From an uncultured Cellvibrio sp. (GTDB lineage Bacteria > Pseudomonadota > Gammaproteobacteria > Pseudomonadales > Cellvibrionaceae): DNA of 50,160 nt. Numbering within the stretch: position 1 is the stretch's first letter; every line of letters starts with the position of its first letter. Under the pieces are notes generated by a model that did no database searches, was not told the origin of the DNA, and was given only the letters and a program-made list of their open reading frames with translations. The DNA is taken from contig CAMLML010000029.1 of NCBI GenBank assembly GCA_946481095.1, positions 1 through 50,160 on the forward strand, read 5' to 3'. The translations under genes were made by a program, and so were the position numbers. Positions 26,149-34,720 of this stretch are shown here, one piece after another.

Positions 26149-27174
26149 TCAATCCTCACCCATCCCCAACCGCTTACGAAACTGCCCCGGTGTTTCACCC
26201 GTAATTTCTTTAAAGGCGGTATAAAAATTGGATTGGGAACTGAAACCCACATCAAGCCCGATTGAAAGAACTGAAGCTTTGGGTTGTTCGACCAATTGTA
26301 CTTTGGCGTCGGCTATGCGGTATTCGCGGACCAATTGCGAGAAGCCCTGGCCGTGATGTGAGTTGATCAGTTCGGATAATTGGTGGTTGGAAATCCCCAA
26401 TTGCGAGGCTAATCCCGACAGGCTTAGTTCTGGATCTTTATAAGCTCTTTGTGTTTTGAGAATTTGAATGAGTTGGTCGTTGAGTTTGGGTGTATCCAGA
26501 TTTTTCAGGGTCGAGCTGGCGTAGCGCATGGCCACCACTTCCTGAGCTTTTTGGGTGAGATCAGGAAAGCGCAACAACAGGTAAACCATAGCAAGCAAAC
26601 TAAAACCTATGAGGTTGGAGTAGGTGAAAACGAATATCTGTTCTTGCAGAATAGCGGCTGACAAACCGGCGATCAGTATCAAGACTGCGATGATAGAGAA
26701 ACTGACAAATACACCCATCTCCAATTGAAAAAATTTGCGGCTGTCTTTTAATTGATAAAGCTGCCAACAAATCAACAATGAATAAACAGTACCGAACACA
26801 AATGCAATCGGAATTACAAACTTAACTGGAATAAATAGCGGCAGGATTACGGGCAAAAACAAAAAATAGAAACGGAAACTTTCCTGATTGGGCTGCAAGA
26901 ATGCGCGACTGAATAAATAAAAACTGGTGGTGGCGATAAAAAGTGTGACTCCATAGGCTTCGCTATTAAACAAGAGCAATTCGTCAGTCAAACTTAAATA
27001 ATGAAAAACTTGCAATGCCGCCAAACCCAGTAACATCAATAACATGGACAATTTTGCAAAAACGGTTGGCAAAAGTGCATCGGCTTTATGAAAACCAATC
27101 ACAATCAAAAGCAAACAACTGACGGTCGAAAAACCTGCGTTGAAAATTGTCAAAAGATTAAAGGTGTATTCCAT
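26149..27174 (-). CDS. membrane-anchored AraC-type transcriptional regulator
   Basis: A 341-residue protein. The first ~215 residues hold about seven hydrophobic helices (7TM-like sensor). The C-terminal ~100 residues are an AraC/XylS DNA-binding domain with two helix-turn-helices: LSLSGLASQLGISNHQLSELIN and VLSIGLDVGFSSQSNFYTAFK, ending GETPGQFRKRL. It is a probable one-component membrane sensor. ATG 27174 is chosen; a GTG at 27189 is also possible. It follows the Ser/Thr kinase gene by 20 bases on the same strand, so it may share that transcript. The target genes are unknown. Confidence 0.85.
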   Translation of the reverse strand: MEYTFNLLTIFNAGFSTVSCLLLIVIGFHKADALLPTVFAKLSMLLMLLGLAALQVFHYLSLTDELLLFNSEAYGVTLFIATTSFYLFSRAFLQPNQESFRFYFLFLPVILPLFIPVKFVIPIAFVFGTVYSLLICWQLYQLKDSRKFFQLEMGVFVSFSIIAVLILIAGLSAAILQEQIFVFTYSNLIGFSLLAMVYLLLRFPDLTQKAQEVVAMRYASSTLKNLDTPKLNDQLIQILKTQRAYKDPELSLSGLASQLGISNHQLSELINSHHGQGFSQLVREYRIADAKVQLVEQPKASVLSIGLDVGFSSQSNFYTAFKEITGETPGQFRKRLGMGED

Positions 27175-27194
27175 ATGAAATGCAGTCACTCAGG

Positions 27195-29492
27195 TTACAA
27201 TTCTTCTACCACTCTAAATCCAACATTTTCTTGTGTCATTTCCGGTGGGTAATAATCGCGTGCATAATTGGTAATACGTCCGGCGTCATCTTTTGTGGAG
27301 CCGCCTCTCACTACGCGGCGGCTGCATTGTTTCATTTGGTATGCAGAACCATCATTGGGATGTTGTTTGAAATCAACGGCGTAACAGTCTTCTACCCATT
27401 CGGCAACGTTGCCCGAGGTGTCGAAAAGATTAAATGGATTGGCTTCGTAAGATCCAACCGGTGCGGTTTTGCTGCCGAATAATCCGGAATATTGACTGTT
27501 ACAACCACGGCGACAATTGGCTCTGTCACGTGAGCCGTTAATATCATTGCCCCACCAGAAATCCGTTGTTGTATTGGCGCGAGCGGCAAATTCCCATTCG
27601 GATTCTGTCGGTAATCGATATTTTTTACCGGTTAATTTGGAAAGCCAGAGTGTGTAAGCCTTGGCATCATCCCAACTGACATTGATTGCGGGACGAGTGT
27701 CGCGTCCCCATCGATTATCACTGGGTAAACTGCGCCCGGTATCTTTTGCGAAATGATCGTATTCTGAAAAAGTAATTTCATGTTGGCTGATAGAAAAACT
27801 TTTCACTGTGACTTGATGCACAGGTGAACTGGTTGAATCCTGATTGGAACCCATTTTAAAACTGCCACCCGGAATCTTAACCATGAGTGGTTTGGTTCTG
27901 GCAACAGCCCGGGTGGTTTTTTTGGCAGCAACCGAAGAGGTATTGCTGATTTCTTTTTTAAGCAAAATAAATTGCACATTCATGTCGTTATCATTAATTG
28001 TGATCCAACGATTCTGGGTTTCGTAACCGTCATGACTGACTTCCAAATGATATTTTCCGGATTTCAGCAAGACACCATCTGTATAAACATCCCGAACATT
28101 TAATATGCGTACTGCTGCTTTGGCAGGTTCTCTGGTAATGGTTAACGCAAAAAGTGGTGTGCTGCTGGAAGATGAAACCGAACTGGATGACGATTTTTTT
28201 ATCGAAGAACTGCTTGATTTTATGTTGCTTGATTCTTGTGAACTTAAAGAGCTGCTGCTCGCAGATGTGTGACTGGATGAAATGGAATTTTCTATTGATG
28301 AGCTGGAAGACGACACCAGAGCTGTTGTGTCCGAATCGGGTAGTACACCTTGGGAAGAGAGCGTATTCCAGTAAATACCAAATGCGCCCCAACCGATTAA
28401 CAACAAAACACCAATTGCAAGCCAACGGATTTTTGTTGAATGATGGGTTAGAAAATCATGATTAACCTGGGTTCTTAATTCATTTCGCGCACTGGCGTCC
28501 TGTGCTTCTGATTCCAGATAATACTGTTCAAGATCAGTTGCCGTTTTTAAATAAAAACCACTGGTTTTTGACCAGCGCAAACGTTGTAATTTTTGCCATC
28601 GCCAATAAATAGCTCGCGCAATCACTTGCATCAATTGTGTAAATAAATTACCGACAGTTGCATCGTTTGTGTTGGGTGAAAGTGTCGGTTTACGTCGGGT
28701 CATTTCCAGATTTTCAATCGCAGCGACCAAATCTTTTCCGCGCTGAAAACGCTGTTGCGGATCTTTTGCCAATAATTTATCGAGCAGCGGTTGGTAAATA
28801 GAATAAGTTGTGGGTAATTTCGGTAAGGGCGCGCTGATATGTTTGAGCGCAACAGTAACGGCCTCATCACCTTGATAGGGGAGGGTACCGGTTAATAATT
28901 CAAAAAATACAATTCCCAAACTGTAGAGATCCGAACGGCCATCAACATTCACTCCTTTGCTTTGTTCGGGACTCATGTAATGAGGTGTGCCCACAACTGT
29001 GCCGGCATGAGTCATACGTGAGCTCATGGAAATGCCTTTGGCAACTCCGAAATCCGTTAGCACTGCTGTATTGTCCGCGCGGAATAAAATATTTTCGGGT
29101 TTTATATCGCGATGTATGTAACCTTTTTCATGTGCATGATCCAGTGCACTGGCAATTTGTTTCAACATGCCCAGTGCTTCTTCACCGGTGATGCCGTTGA
29201 TCATTTTTTCATGCGCTGATCCATTGGGTAAATAATCCATCGCAATGTAATTGAGTCCCTGATGATGGCCAATGTCATAAACAGAAACAATATTGGGATG
29301 GGATAATTGTCCAACTATAGTGGCTTCAGATTGAAAACGCTCGCTAAAAGCAGGGTCAGTATTTAACAGGGGGTTCATTACTTTGAGCGCAACAATTCGC
29401 CCGACACTGATTTGAATTGCCAGGTAAACAGTGGCCATGCCACCTTGATTGATTTTGCGTATTACCCTGTAACCGGGAATCTGTAATGCCAT
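27195..29492 (-). CDS. Ser/Thr protein kinase with PEGA and formylglycine-enzyme-like domains
   Basis: A 765-residue transmembrane Hanks-type kinase. The kinase domain (7-270) has GGMATVYLA, Lys37 in VALKVM, HRDIKPEN (Asp129), DFGVAKG (Asp147) and GTPHYMSPEQ, so it should be active. After a juxtamembrane region and a helix near 357-376 comes a Ser-rich linker. A PEGA-like domain follows (REPAKAAVRILNV...GKYHLEVSHDGYE), then a C-terminal SUMF1/FGE-sulfatase-like domain from about 540 (IPGGSFKMGS, YRLPTESEWEFAAR, GNVAEWVEDCY, VVRGGS). Similar fusions act as external sensors. A PP2C gene precedes it by 19 bases, forming a kinase/phosphatase pair. Confidence 0.93.
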   Translation of the reverse strand: MALQIPGYRVIRKINQGGMATVYLAIQISVGRIVALKVMNPLLNTDPAFSERFQSEATIVGQLSHPNIVSVYDIGHHQGLNYIAMDYLPNGSAHEKMINGITGEEALGMLKQIASALDHAHEKGYIHRDIKPENILFRADNTAVLTDFGVAKGISMSSRMTHAGTVVGTPHYMSPEQSKGVNVDGRSDLYSLGIVFFELLTGTLPYQGDEAVTVALKHISAPLPKLPTTYSIYQPLLDKLLAKDPQQRFQRGKDLVAAIENLEMTRRKPTLSPNTNDATVGNLFTQLMQVIARAIYWRWQKLQRLRWSKTSGFYLKTATDLEQYYLESEAQDASARNELRTQVNHDFLTHHSTKIRWLAIGVLLLIGWGAFGIYWNTLSSQGVLPDSDTTALVSSSSSSIENSISSSHTSASSSSLSSQESSNIKSSSSSIKKSSSSSVSSSSSTPLFALTITREPAKAAVRILNVRDVYTDGVLLKSGKYHLEVSHDGYETQNRWITINDNDMNVQFILLKKEISNTSSVAAKKTTRAVARTKPLMVKIPGGSFKMGSNQDSTSSPVHQVTVKSFSISQHEITFSEYDHFAKDTGRSLPSDNRWGRDTRPAINVSWDDAKAYTLWLSKLTGKKYRLPTESEWEFAARANTTTDFWWGNDINGSRDRANCRRGCNSQYSGLFGSKTAPVGSYEANPFNLFDTSGNVAEWVEDCYAVDFKQHPNDGSAYQMKQCSRRVVRGGSTKDDAGRITNYARDYYPPEMTQENVGFRVVEEL

Positions 29493-29511
29493 AACTCGTT
29501 AACTGAATTGA

Positions 29512-30375
29512 TCAAAAAAATAAATGGAAAATACTGAAAATTAATAACGCTATTGTTGCACCAAATAAACCGGCATCAAGATAAGGTTTGCCGGTGAGAT
29601 GCGGAATCCACTGTTGTACCGAAAGCCAAAATGGATGCGGTCTTAAAGGGGATTCAATAATTTGCAATGTAATATTGTCGTGTCCGCCGTTGGTTAACGC
29701 GGCATGTAAAAGTTGATCGACTGCGGTCAAACTGTTATCGGACAAGGAAAGTATTTGTGCAATAGTGTCGTCATTCATTTCATCCGTTAAGCCATCGCTG
29801 CATAATAAAATCCATTGATTAAATTGCCACTGGCCTTGTATGGCATCAACACTGACTTGATCCAACTCCTGCATGCCCAAACATTGGGTAATGATATTTT
29901 TTTCAGGATGAATATCCGCTTGTTCAGGTGTTAGCACGCCTTTTTCGACAAGCATTTGTACATAAGAATGATCAGTGCTGAGACGTTGCAGTCGCCCGCC
30001 TTTATGATCGGGAGTCCAGAGATAAGCGCGGCTGTCACCAACCCAGGCAACGGAAAAATTTTTGTCGCGGGATTGTAAGGCAACAACGGTTGAGCCCATG
30101 CCAATAGCACCAATTCCCGAAGCAGCCGATTGTAAAATTGCCTGATGTGCAGCCTGAATAATGGTTTTTAATTCAGCACCGGGATTGGATTGAATTTGTT
30201 GGGCGACAGTGTCTCTGACAATTGCACTGGCGACTTCACCCGCTTCGTGACCACCCATACCATCAGCAACCAACCAAACTCCCGCCTCGGGTAAACAGAG
30301 GTAAGTATCTTCGTTGTTGTCGCGCAACAAACCGGGGTGGCTGGTTGCAGAATATTCCGGTGGTGAAACAATCAT
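29512..30375 (-). CDS. PP2C-family Ser/Thr phosphatase with C-terminal membrane anchor
   Basis: A 287-residue metal-dependent phosphatase. Key residues are RDNNEDTY, VADGMGGHEAGEVAS (Asp38), GDSRAYLW, LCSDGLTDEM and GGHDNITLQI, the full metal-binding set. A hydrophobic helix at about 268-285 anchors the C-terminus. It is the partner of the kinase gene that follows it and probably reverses its phosphorylation. The family resembles Stp/PppA. No type VI secretion genes are present, so a T6SS role is not supported. Confidence 0.92.
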   Translation of the reverse strand: MIVSPPEYSATSHPGLLRDNNEDTYLCLPEAGVWLVADGMGGHEAGEVASAIVRDTVAQQIQSNPGAELKTIIQAAHQAILQSAASGIGAIGMGSTVVALQSRDKNFSVAWVGDSRAYLWTPDHKGGRLQRLSTDHSYVQMLVEKGVLTPEQADIHPEKNIITQCLGMQELDQVSVDAIQGQWQFNQWILLCSDGLTDEMNDDTIAQILSLSDNSLTAVDQLLHAALTNGGHDNITLQIIESPLRPHPFWLSVQQWIPHLTGKPYLDAGLFGATIALLIFSIFHLFF

Positions 30376-30397
30376 ATGTCGATATGCAGCCTTGTCT

Positions 30398-30490
30398 TCA
30401 CGGCTTCAGCCCAAGCAATTCAATAACTAGCAATGCTAGTGCAATTTCCGTAACAACACCAATAGCCGCCCGGAAAATTGCGACAACCAT
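30398..30490 (-). CDS. possible 30-residue hydrophobic micro-protein
   Basis: Between the M16C protease and the phosphatase the minus strand has ATG (30490) to TGA (30398). It encodes 30 residues that are almost all hydrophobic (MVVAIFRAAIGVV...LLGLKP), enough for one membrane helix with a basic tail. It ends 23 bases before the phosphatase start. No clear ribosome site precedes it, so expression is uncertain. Confidence 0.3.
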   Translation of the reverse strand: MVVAIFRAAIGVVTEIALALLVIELLGLKP

Positions 30491-30500
30491 TGTCTATTTA

Positions 30501-33413
30501 TTACAAGCTACGAATATCAAAATTCAGTGATTTTGCCTGAGCTAATAATTCATTGTGTGTAATCACTGCACTGCTGGCTTTTTCCGGGATCAGATAATGA
30601 GCAGCGACTCGCTGCAAATCAGCAATAGTCACGTTTAAAATTTGTTGTCTGGTTTTTTCGCGTTTTTCGCGCGTACGTCCAAATAATTCGGCATGAAAAG
30701 TACTTTTAGCTTCGCCTGCGGGTGATCCGGGTTTATCCATGCTGCCAATCACACCCAATATGGCCTCTTCAAGTGATTGCGCCGAATGTTTTTCATTCAT
30801 AAGCCAGTCGATTGCGCGATCAAAATCGGCGAAAGTTTCAGTAAAACGGGGATCGCGATAAGAATAAAAGCGAAATGCACCCGATTGATGATCTTGTCCT
30901 GCGCCACCGCCATAAGCACCGCCTTGTTCACGAATTGCCCGGTGCAAATAGCCGTTGCGTAAAAAACCACCCAGCACTGTCAAGGCTGCTGCGTCTGAAT
31001 GATCAGCGGCAACAGTTGGATAGGCTTTTGCGCAGAAATTAACCTGAGTGTTGGTGATCCAGGCCTGATGAATTTGTTCCTGAACCGGACGATGCTGGAA
31101 GGGAAGGAAATGATTGTCTGCTTCGGTTGGCTGCCAACAAGCTTGCAAGCTTTGATAATAATCTTGCATTTTTTCATCGTCGCCAATTAATAAAAATTGT
31201 TTGGGCGCACGTCGGATTTTGTCGTGAATAGCAGCAAGTTCGCCAACAAATTTTTCAAGTGCTGCGGAATCCTGTAATGATTGATCCAATTTTTTGAGTT
31301 GGCTGATGGATTCCATACCGCTGAGTTGATGTGAAATTTTTCCAACGGGGCTCATACCTGAACAGGCCGTTGTCATGGCCAAACTATGCCCGTGGCCAGT
31401 AATACTTTGTTCGCGGCGTGCGCGTTGTTGTGTCATCAATTCATGAATGCGTTCATGTTCATCGAAGCGGACTTTTTCAAGTGTGTCCAGCATCAATTGA
31501 TTCATGGCCTTATGTTGTCGAGCCAGCGCTTTGCTGGAGATTGTTAAATAGGCATCACACACCTGAATATCATTTCCCGGTGAACGAATGCTTGAAAATG
31601 CATTTAATGAACCCACCACACTGGCTTGCAATTGTTGTGTTTGTAAATAATCTTTATCACCAATACCGACTTCGGTGAGTATTTGGCAATAGTGCGGCAA
31701 ATAAGTCAGTTGTTGTTCCGACAAATCGGGTAATTTCATGACTAATTGTTGATACACAAGGCCGTTAGTGCCCGCACTATAACGACGCAGTGGAAACTGA
31801 TTCACTGTTTCATGGCTGCCCGGTGTGTAATGCAATTCTGCTGGAACATCGGCCAGTGTCACTTTCGGCAGAATACTGTCGTCGTCAACTTGTTGCTGTC
31901 TTTGTTGTAAATCTTTTGCGCGTTGAATAATAAAATCTTGTTGATCACGGGTTAAGTTTTGTTTGATATTAGCCAGACGATTTTTTTCTGCTGCTTTTTG
32001 TTCATCGGCAAATTGAAGATCAGGCCTGAAGGTCAAACGTACACGATGTTTGTTGTTGAGCAGCCATTTGTTAATTAACCGGGCAACGAAATCAGGAGCA
32101 GCCACTTTTTCACGCAGTTTTGTTAATGCTGTATCCAAATCCATCAAGGCTACTGCATCACCTCTGTGTGTAGCGGCAGTTAAAGCCTGTAAAATCAGCT
32201 GTAAACCATAAGGATATCCGTCGCCGCCAATTTCACGTTGTGACAATTCCAATTGGTGCAGTGACGCTTCAATTTCTTCTTTGGCAATCCCTTTTTCGAC
32301 AATGCTGGAAAGTGTTTGCAAAATAAATTGCTCTACTTTTTCAGCATCTTCCCGCACACAACCTTCAAGCCCACACACAAAAGCCAATTCACGCGATGAA
32401 TCGTCAAGGCCACATAAAGGCGAGGGTGCTTCACCCAATTCGGTTGTTTCCAATGCGTGTTGCAAGGGTGATGCGCTGTTGTCCAATAATAAATTGGACA
32501 GAAGTTGCGCTTCCAGATAATCATCCAGATTGGTGGTTTTACCTAACAACCATCCCACAACATGATGGGTTTTGTGTTCAATATTTTCTTCCGAGTCAAC
32601 CGGGTAGGCTTCTTCAATGGCAATCGGTGAAAAATAACGTTTTTCATCTTCAACCTGAATAATTTGATTCAGTTTTTCAAAATGTTGTAAGGCTTGTTGC
32701 TGGAATTTTTGCTGATGCACAGCGGCTGGCGTATTGCCGTATGTCATGAAAATAGAATTGCTGGGGTGATAATGTGTGCGATAAAAATCCAACAATTCCT
32801 GATAAGTTAAATCAGTAATATGTTCAGGATCACCACCGGAATTGTAATGATAAGTGGTAGTAGGGTAGAGATATTTGCACAAGCTTTGCCAGAGTTGAGA
32901 GGTTACTGAACTCATAGCGCCTTTCATTTCATTGTAAACAACGCCTTTGAACACCAAATCAGAATCCGGGTTTTCCGGTTCGGCAAATTCCAATCTATGA
33001 CCTTCCTGCGCAAAATCCAATTCATTAAGCCGTGAAAAAAATACAGCATCCAGATAAACATCCAACAAATTATTAAAATCTTTCAGGTTTTGACTGGCGA
33101 AAGGGTAGGCCGTCCAATCGGAACTGGTAAATGCATTCATAAAAGTATTGAGTGACCGCCGCACCATCATAAAAAATGGATCGCGCACCGGGTATTTTTT
33201 GCTACCGCACAAAGCCGTGTGCTCAAGAATATGCGCAACCCCTTTCGAATCCATAGGCAAAGTACGCAAGGCCACCAGAAAAACATTTTCATCATTATTC
33301 GCCGCCAAATGAATATGCTGCGCCCCGGTCTTTATATGGCGGTATTCTTCAAGCACACAATGTAAATGTGTTAAGGGTTCTTTACGTAATAATTCGAAAT
33401 CAGGGCATGTCAT
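30501..33413 (-). CDS. M16C family insulinase-type metalloprotease (PreP-like)
   Basis: A 970-residue zinc peptidase of the presequence-protease type. The inverted zinc motif is HILEH (His61, Glu64, His65), followed by the M16C-typical CGSKKYPVRDPF and SLNTFMNAFTSSDWTAYPFASQN. The C-terminal half contains REQGGAYGGGAG, the second-half Arg/Tyr signature. The length fits PreP (about 970-1000), in contrast to M16A/B. There is no signal peptide, so it acts in the cytoplasm, probably degrading peptides. GGAA lies upstream of the start. Confidence 0.9.
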   Translation of the reverse strand: MTCPDFELLRKEPLTHLHCVLEEYRHIKTGAQHIHLAANNDENVFLVALRTLPMDSKGVAHILEHTALCGSKKYPVRDPFFMMVRRSLNTFMNAFTSSDWTAYPFASQNLKDFNNLLDVYLDAVFFSRLNELDFAQEGHRLEFAEPENPDSDLVFKGVVYNEMKGAMSSVTSQLWQSLCKYLYPTTTYHYNSGGDPEHITDLTYQELLDFYRTHYHPSNSIFMTYGNTPAAVHQQKFQQQALQHFEKLNQIIQVEDEKRYFSPIAIEEAYPVDSEENIEHKTHHVVGWLLGKTTNLDDYLEAQLLSNLLLDNSASPLQHALETTELGEAPSPLCGLDDSSRELAFVCGLEGCVREDAEKVEQFILQTLSSIVEKGIAKEEIEASLHQLELSQREIGGDGYPYGLQLILQALTAATHRGDAVALMDLDTALTKLREKVAAPDFVARLINKWLLNNKHRVRLTFRPDLQFADEQKAAEKNRLANIKQNLTRDQQDFIIQRAKDLQQRQQQVDDDSILPKVTLADVPAELHYTPGSHETVNQFPLRRYSAGTNGLVYQQLVMKLPDLSEQQLTYLPHYCQILTEVGIGDKDYLQTQQLQASVVGSLNAFSSIRSPGNDIQVCDAYLTISSKALARQHKAMNQLMLDTLEKVRFDEHERIHELMTQQRARREQSITGHGHSLAMTTACSGMSPVGKISHQLSGMESISQLKKLDQSLQDSAALEKFVGELAAIHDKIRRAPKQFLLIGDDEKMQDYYQSLQACWQPTEADNHFLPFQHRPVQEQIHQAWITNTQVNFCAKAYPTVAADHSDAAALTVLGGFLRNGYLHRAIREQGGAYGGGAGQDHQSGAFRFYSYRDPRFTETFADFDRAIDWLMNEKHSAQSLEEAILGVIGSMDKPGSPAGEAKSTFHAELFGRTREKREKTRQQILNVTIADLQRVAAHYLIPEKASSAVITHNELLAQAKSLNFDIRSL

Positions 33414-33509
33414 AAAATCAGTTTTCCATAAAAATCAAAGGCTTGTGCAGTGTGGCAGCATTTATTGCGATTGGGAAGTTGTGGTGTATAAATTATGTAC
33501 CGATCCACA

Positions 33510-33620
33510 AATAAAAACGGCAGTCAAAGCTGCCGTTAGAAAATGCACGCTGTGCAGGTATCAGAAAATAGCAAAACCATTTAACGGCATGTTAAATATT
33601 CAAAATATAATGCGCGTATA
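33510..33620 (-). ncRNA. candidate small RNA or orphan leader with terminator
   Basis: On the minus strand two hairpins lie in a gene-free stretch: TGCAC-AGC-GTGCA (33556-33544) and AACGGCAG / CTTTGA / CTGCCGTT (33537-33516), followed by TTTAT. This looks like a small transcript ending in an intrinsic terminator. No gene on the minus strand lies just upstream and the promoter is weak, so this is only a candidate. Confidence 0.25.
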
Positions 33621-33784
33621 TTTGTTTTTCTGCTTTGGTTTTTGCATCCTGGAAAATCTTTTTATCTTTGTGCCATACAATTTCATTATTGCTTGAGTTG
33701 CCATCAACTCTTGAATTTGAGCTGGGTCGCAATTATCAAGAGGGTGGCGCATAAATTGTTGTTGTTGTGGTTGGGGAGTGAAAG

Positions 33785-34396
33785 ATGAAGTTTTATCAAA
33801 TGTCGGACAAAATACTTTTGGAAACGTGGGATGGAAAGGAGCGAGCCGTTATATTCAAGAGAAGCCACGATTTTATGCAAACCAAAACGGGTAGTTTATT
33901 TGTTGACTATACCGATAACGAAAATGGTGAACCTTTCAAAGGCGCGCTCATTTGTGATTTGGATGATGAAGATCAAACAGGCATTTTGCCTACAATCTTT
34001 ATGTCCCCAGCGCTCATTGGTACCAAACAGTTTTATCAGGATCTGCGCGCAATCGGTGTTGATAACATAGAAGTGCATCCAGTTGTGATACACGATCATG
34101 TCAACAACAAAGTGATTAATGATTATGTTGTTTTGAATATAATTGGGCGTGTGTCCTGTGCTGTTATGGATGAATCGGATTACGAACAGTTAAACGATGC
34201 TGCGAGTCCAGATCAGCCAAATGAATCCATGAATTTTATAAACGACCTGGTTATCGATAGCCAAAAAGTAGGTGACCTGGATTTGTTTTTGGTTCACGAA
34301 GACACCAATTGCATTCTCGTCAGCGAACGGGTTTTTCAACATCTCAAGAGTAAAGGATACGACGACATTTATTTTGAAGAGGTCAGGCAGATTTAA
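33785..34396 (+). CDS. Imm11-like (DUF1629) immunity protein, orphan
   Basis: A 203-residue acidic cytoplasmic protein. The pattern VIHDHVNNKVINDYVVLNIIGRVSCAVMDESD, then FINDLVIDSQKVGDLDLFLVHEDTNCILVSERVFQHLKSKGYDDIYFEEV, matches the Imm11 family (hydrophobic 'NIIG', 'D..LF...E....VSE.v', then 'I.F'). These proteins protect against toxins of polymorphic or contact systems. No toxin gene is in the window. GGAG lies seven bases upstream of the ATG. A damaged copy of its 3' end lies at 37071-37136. Confidence 0.75.
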   Translation: MKFYQMSDKILLETWDGKERAVIFKRSHDFMQTKTGSLFVDYTDNENGEPFKGALICDLDDEDQTGILPTIFMSPALIGTKQFYQDLRAIGVDNIEVHPVVIHDHVNNKVINDYVVLNIIGRVSCAVMDESDYEQLNDAASPDQPNESMNFINDLVIDSQKVGDLDLFLVHEDTNCILVSERVFQHLKSKGYDDIYFEEVRQI

Positions 34397-34419
34397 TTTC
34401 ACTTGGTCATCCCCGCGAA
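34372..34419 (+). repeat. direct repeat, left copy (3' end of Imm11-like gene plus REP start)
   Basis: Forty-six of 48 bases match 37114-37161. The repeat covers the last codons of the immunity gene and the following TTTCACTT-GTCATCCCCGCGAA REP start. The two copies bracket the PL1 pectate lyase gene. Confidence 0.8.
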
Positions 34420-34617
34420 TAATCACATGGAAGATGATACTTAACGGAACACCGTAACAAATCAAAGACCTATGTGTAACCAATATTTCGTTCCATGATT
34501 CAGTTATCTTGACCTCAAAAGGGTTGATGTTCAGTATGTGCGCAAGGATTTGCGACTAATAAAAATTAAACCCGCAATCTGTCGATAATATTGGTATTGG
34601 CGTCTTCGGTCTTTGCT

Positions 34618-34630
34618 CTCGCGATGCGAG
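34618..34630 (+). promoter_or_regulatory. small hairpin in PL1 pectate lyase leader
   Basis: CTCGC-GAT-GCGAG stem lies about 90 bases upstream of the pectate lyase ATG, in a 324-base gap. The rest of the gap holds a REP fragment (34398-34419) and AT-rich sequence with no gene seen. Confidence 0.3.
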
Positions 34631-34720
34631 TGAGGTGTGTTGTTTACACGGCTTAATATTTTAATAAACATAAATTAACTATTAAGCACAATCATCGATG
34701 TATTACCAAGGTATCAAAAA

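Noticed and set aside
29512..30375. type VI secretion PppA/PpkA locus
   Set aside because: Kinase and phosphatase only; no Tss, Hcp, VgrG or ClpV genes in the window.
33445..33696. 83-residue plus-strand ORF
   Set aside because: No ribosome site, runs through the two hairpins, and has no domain-like pattern.
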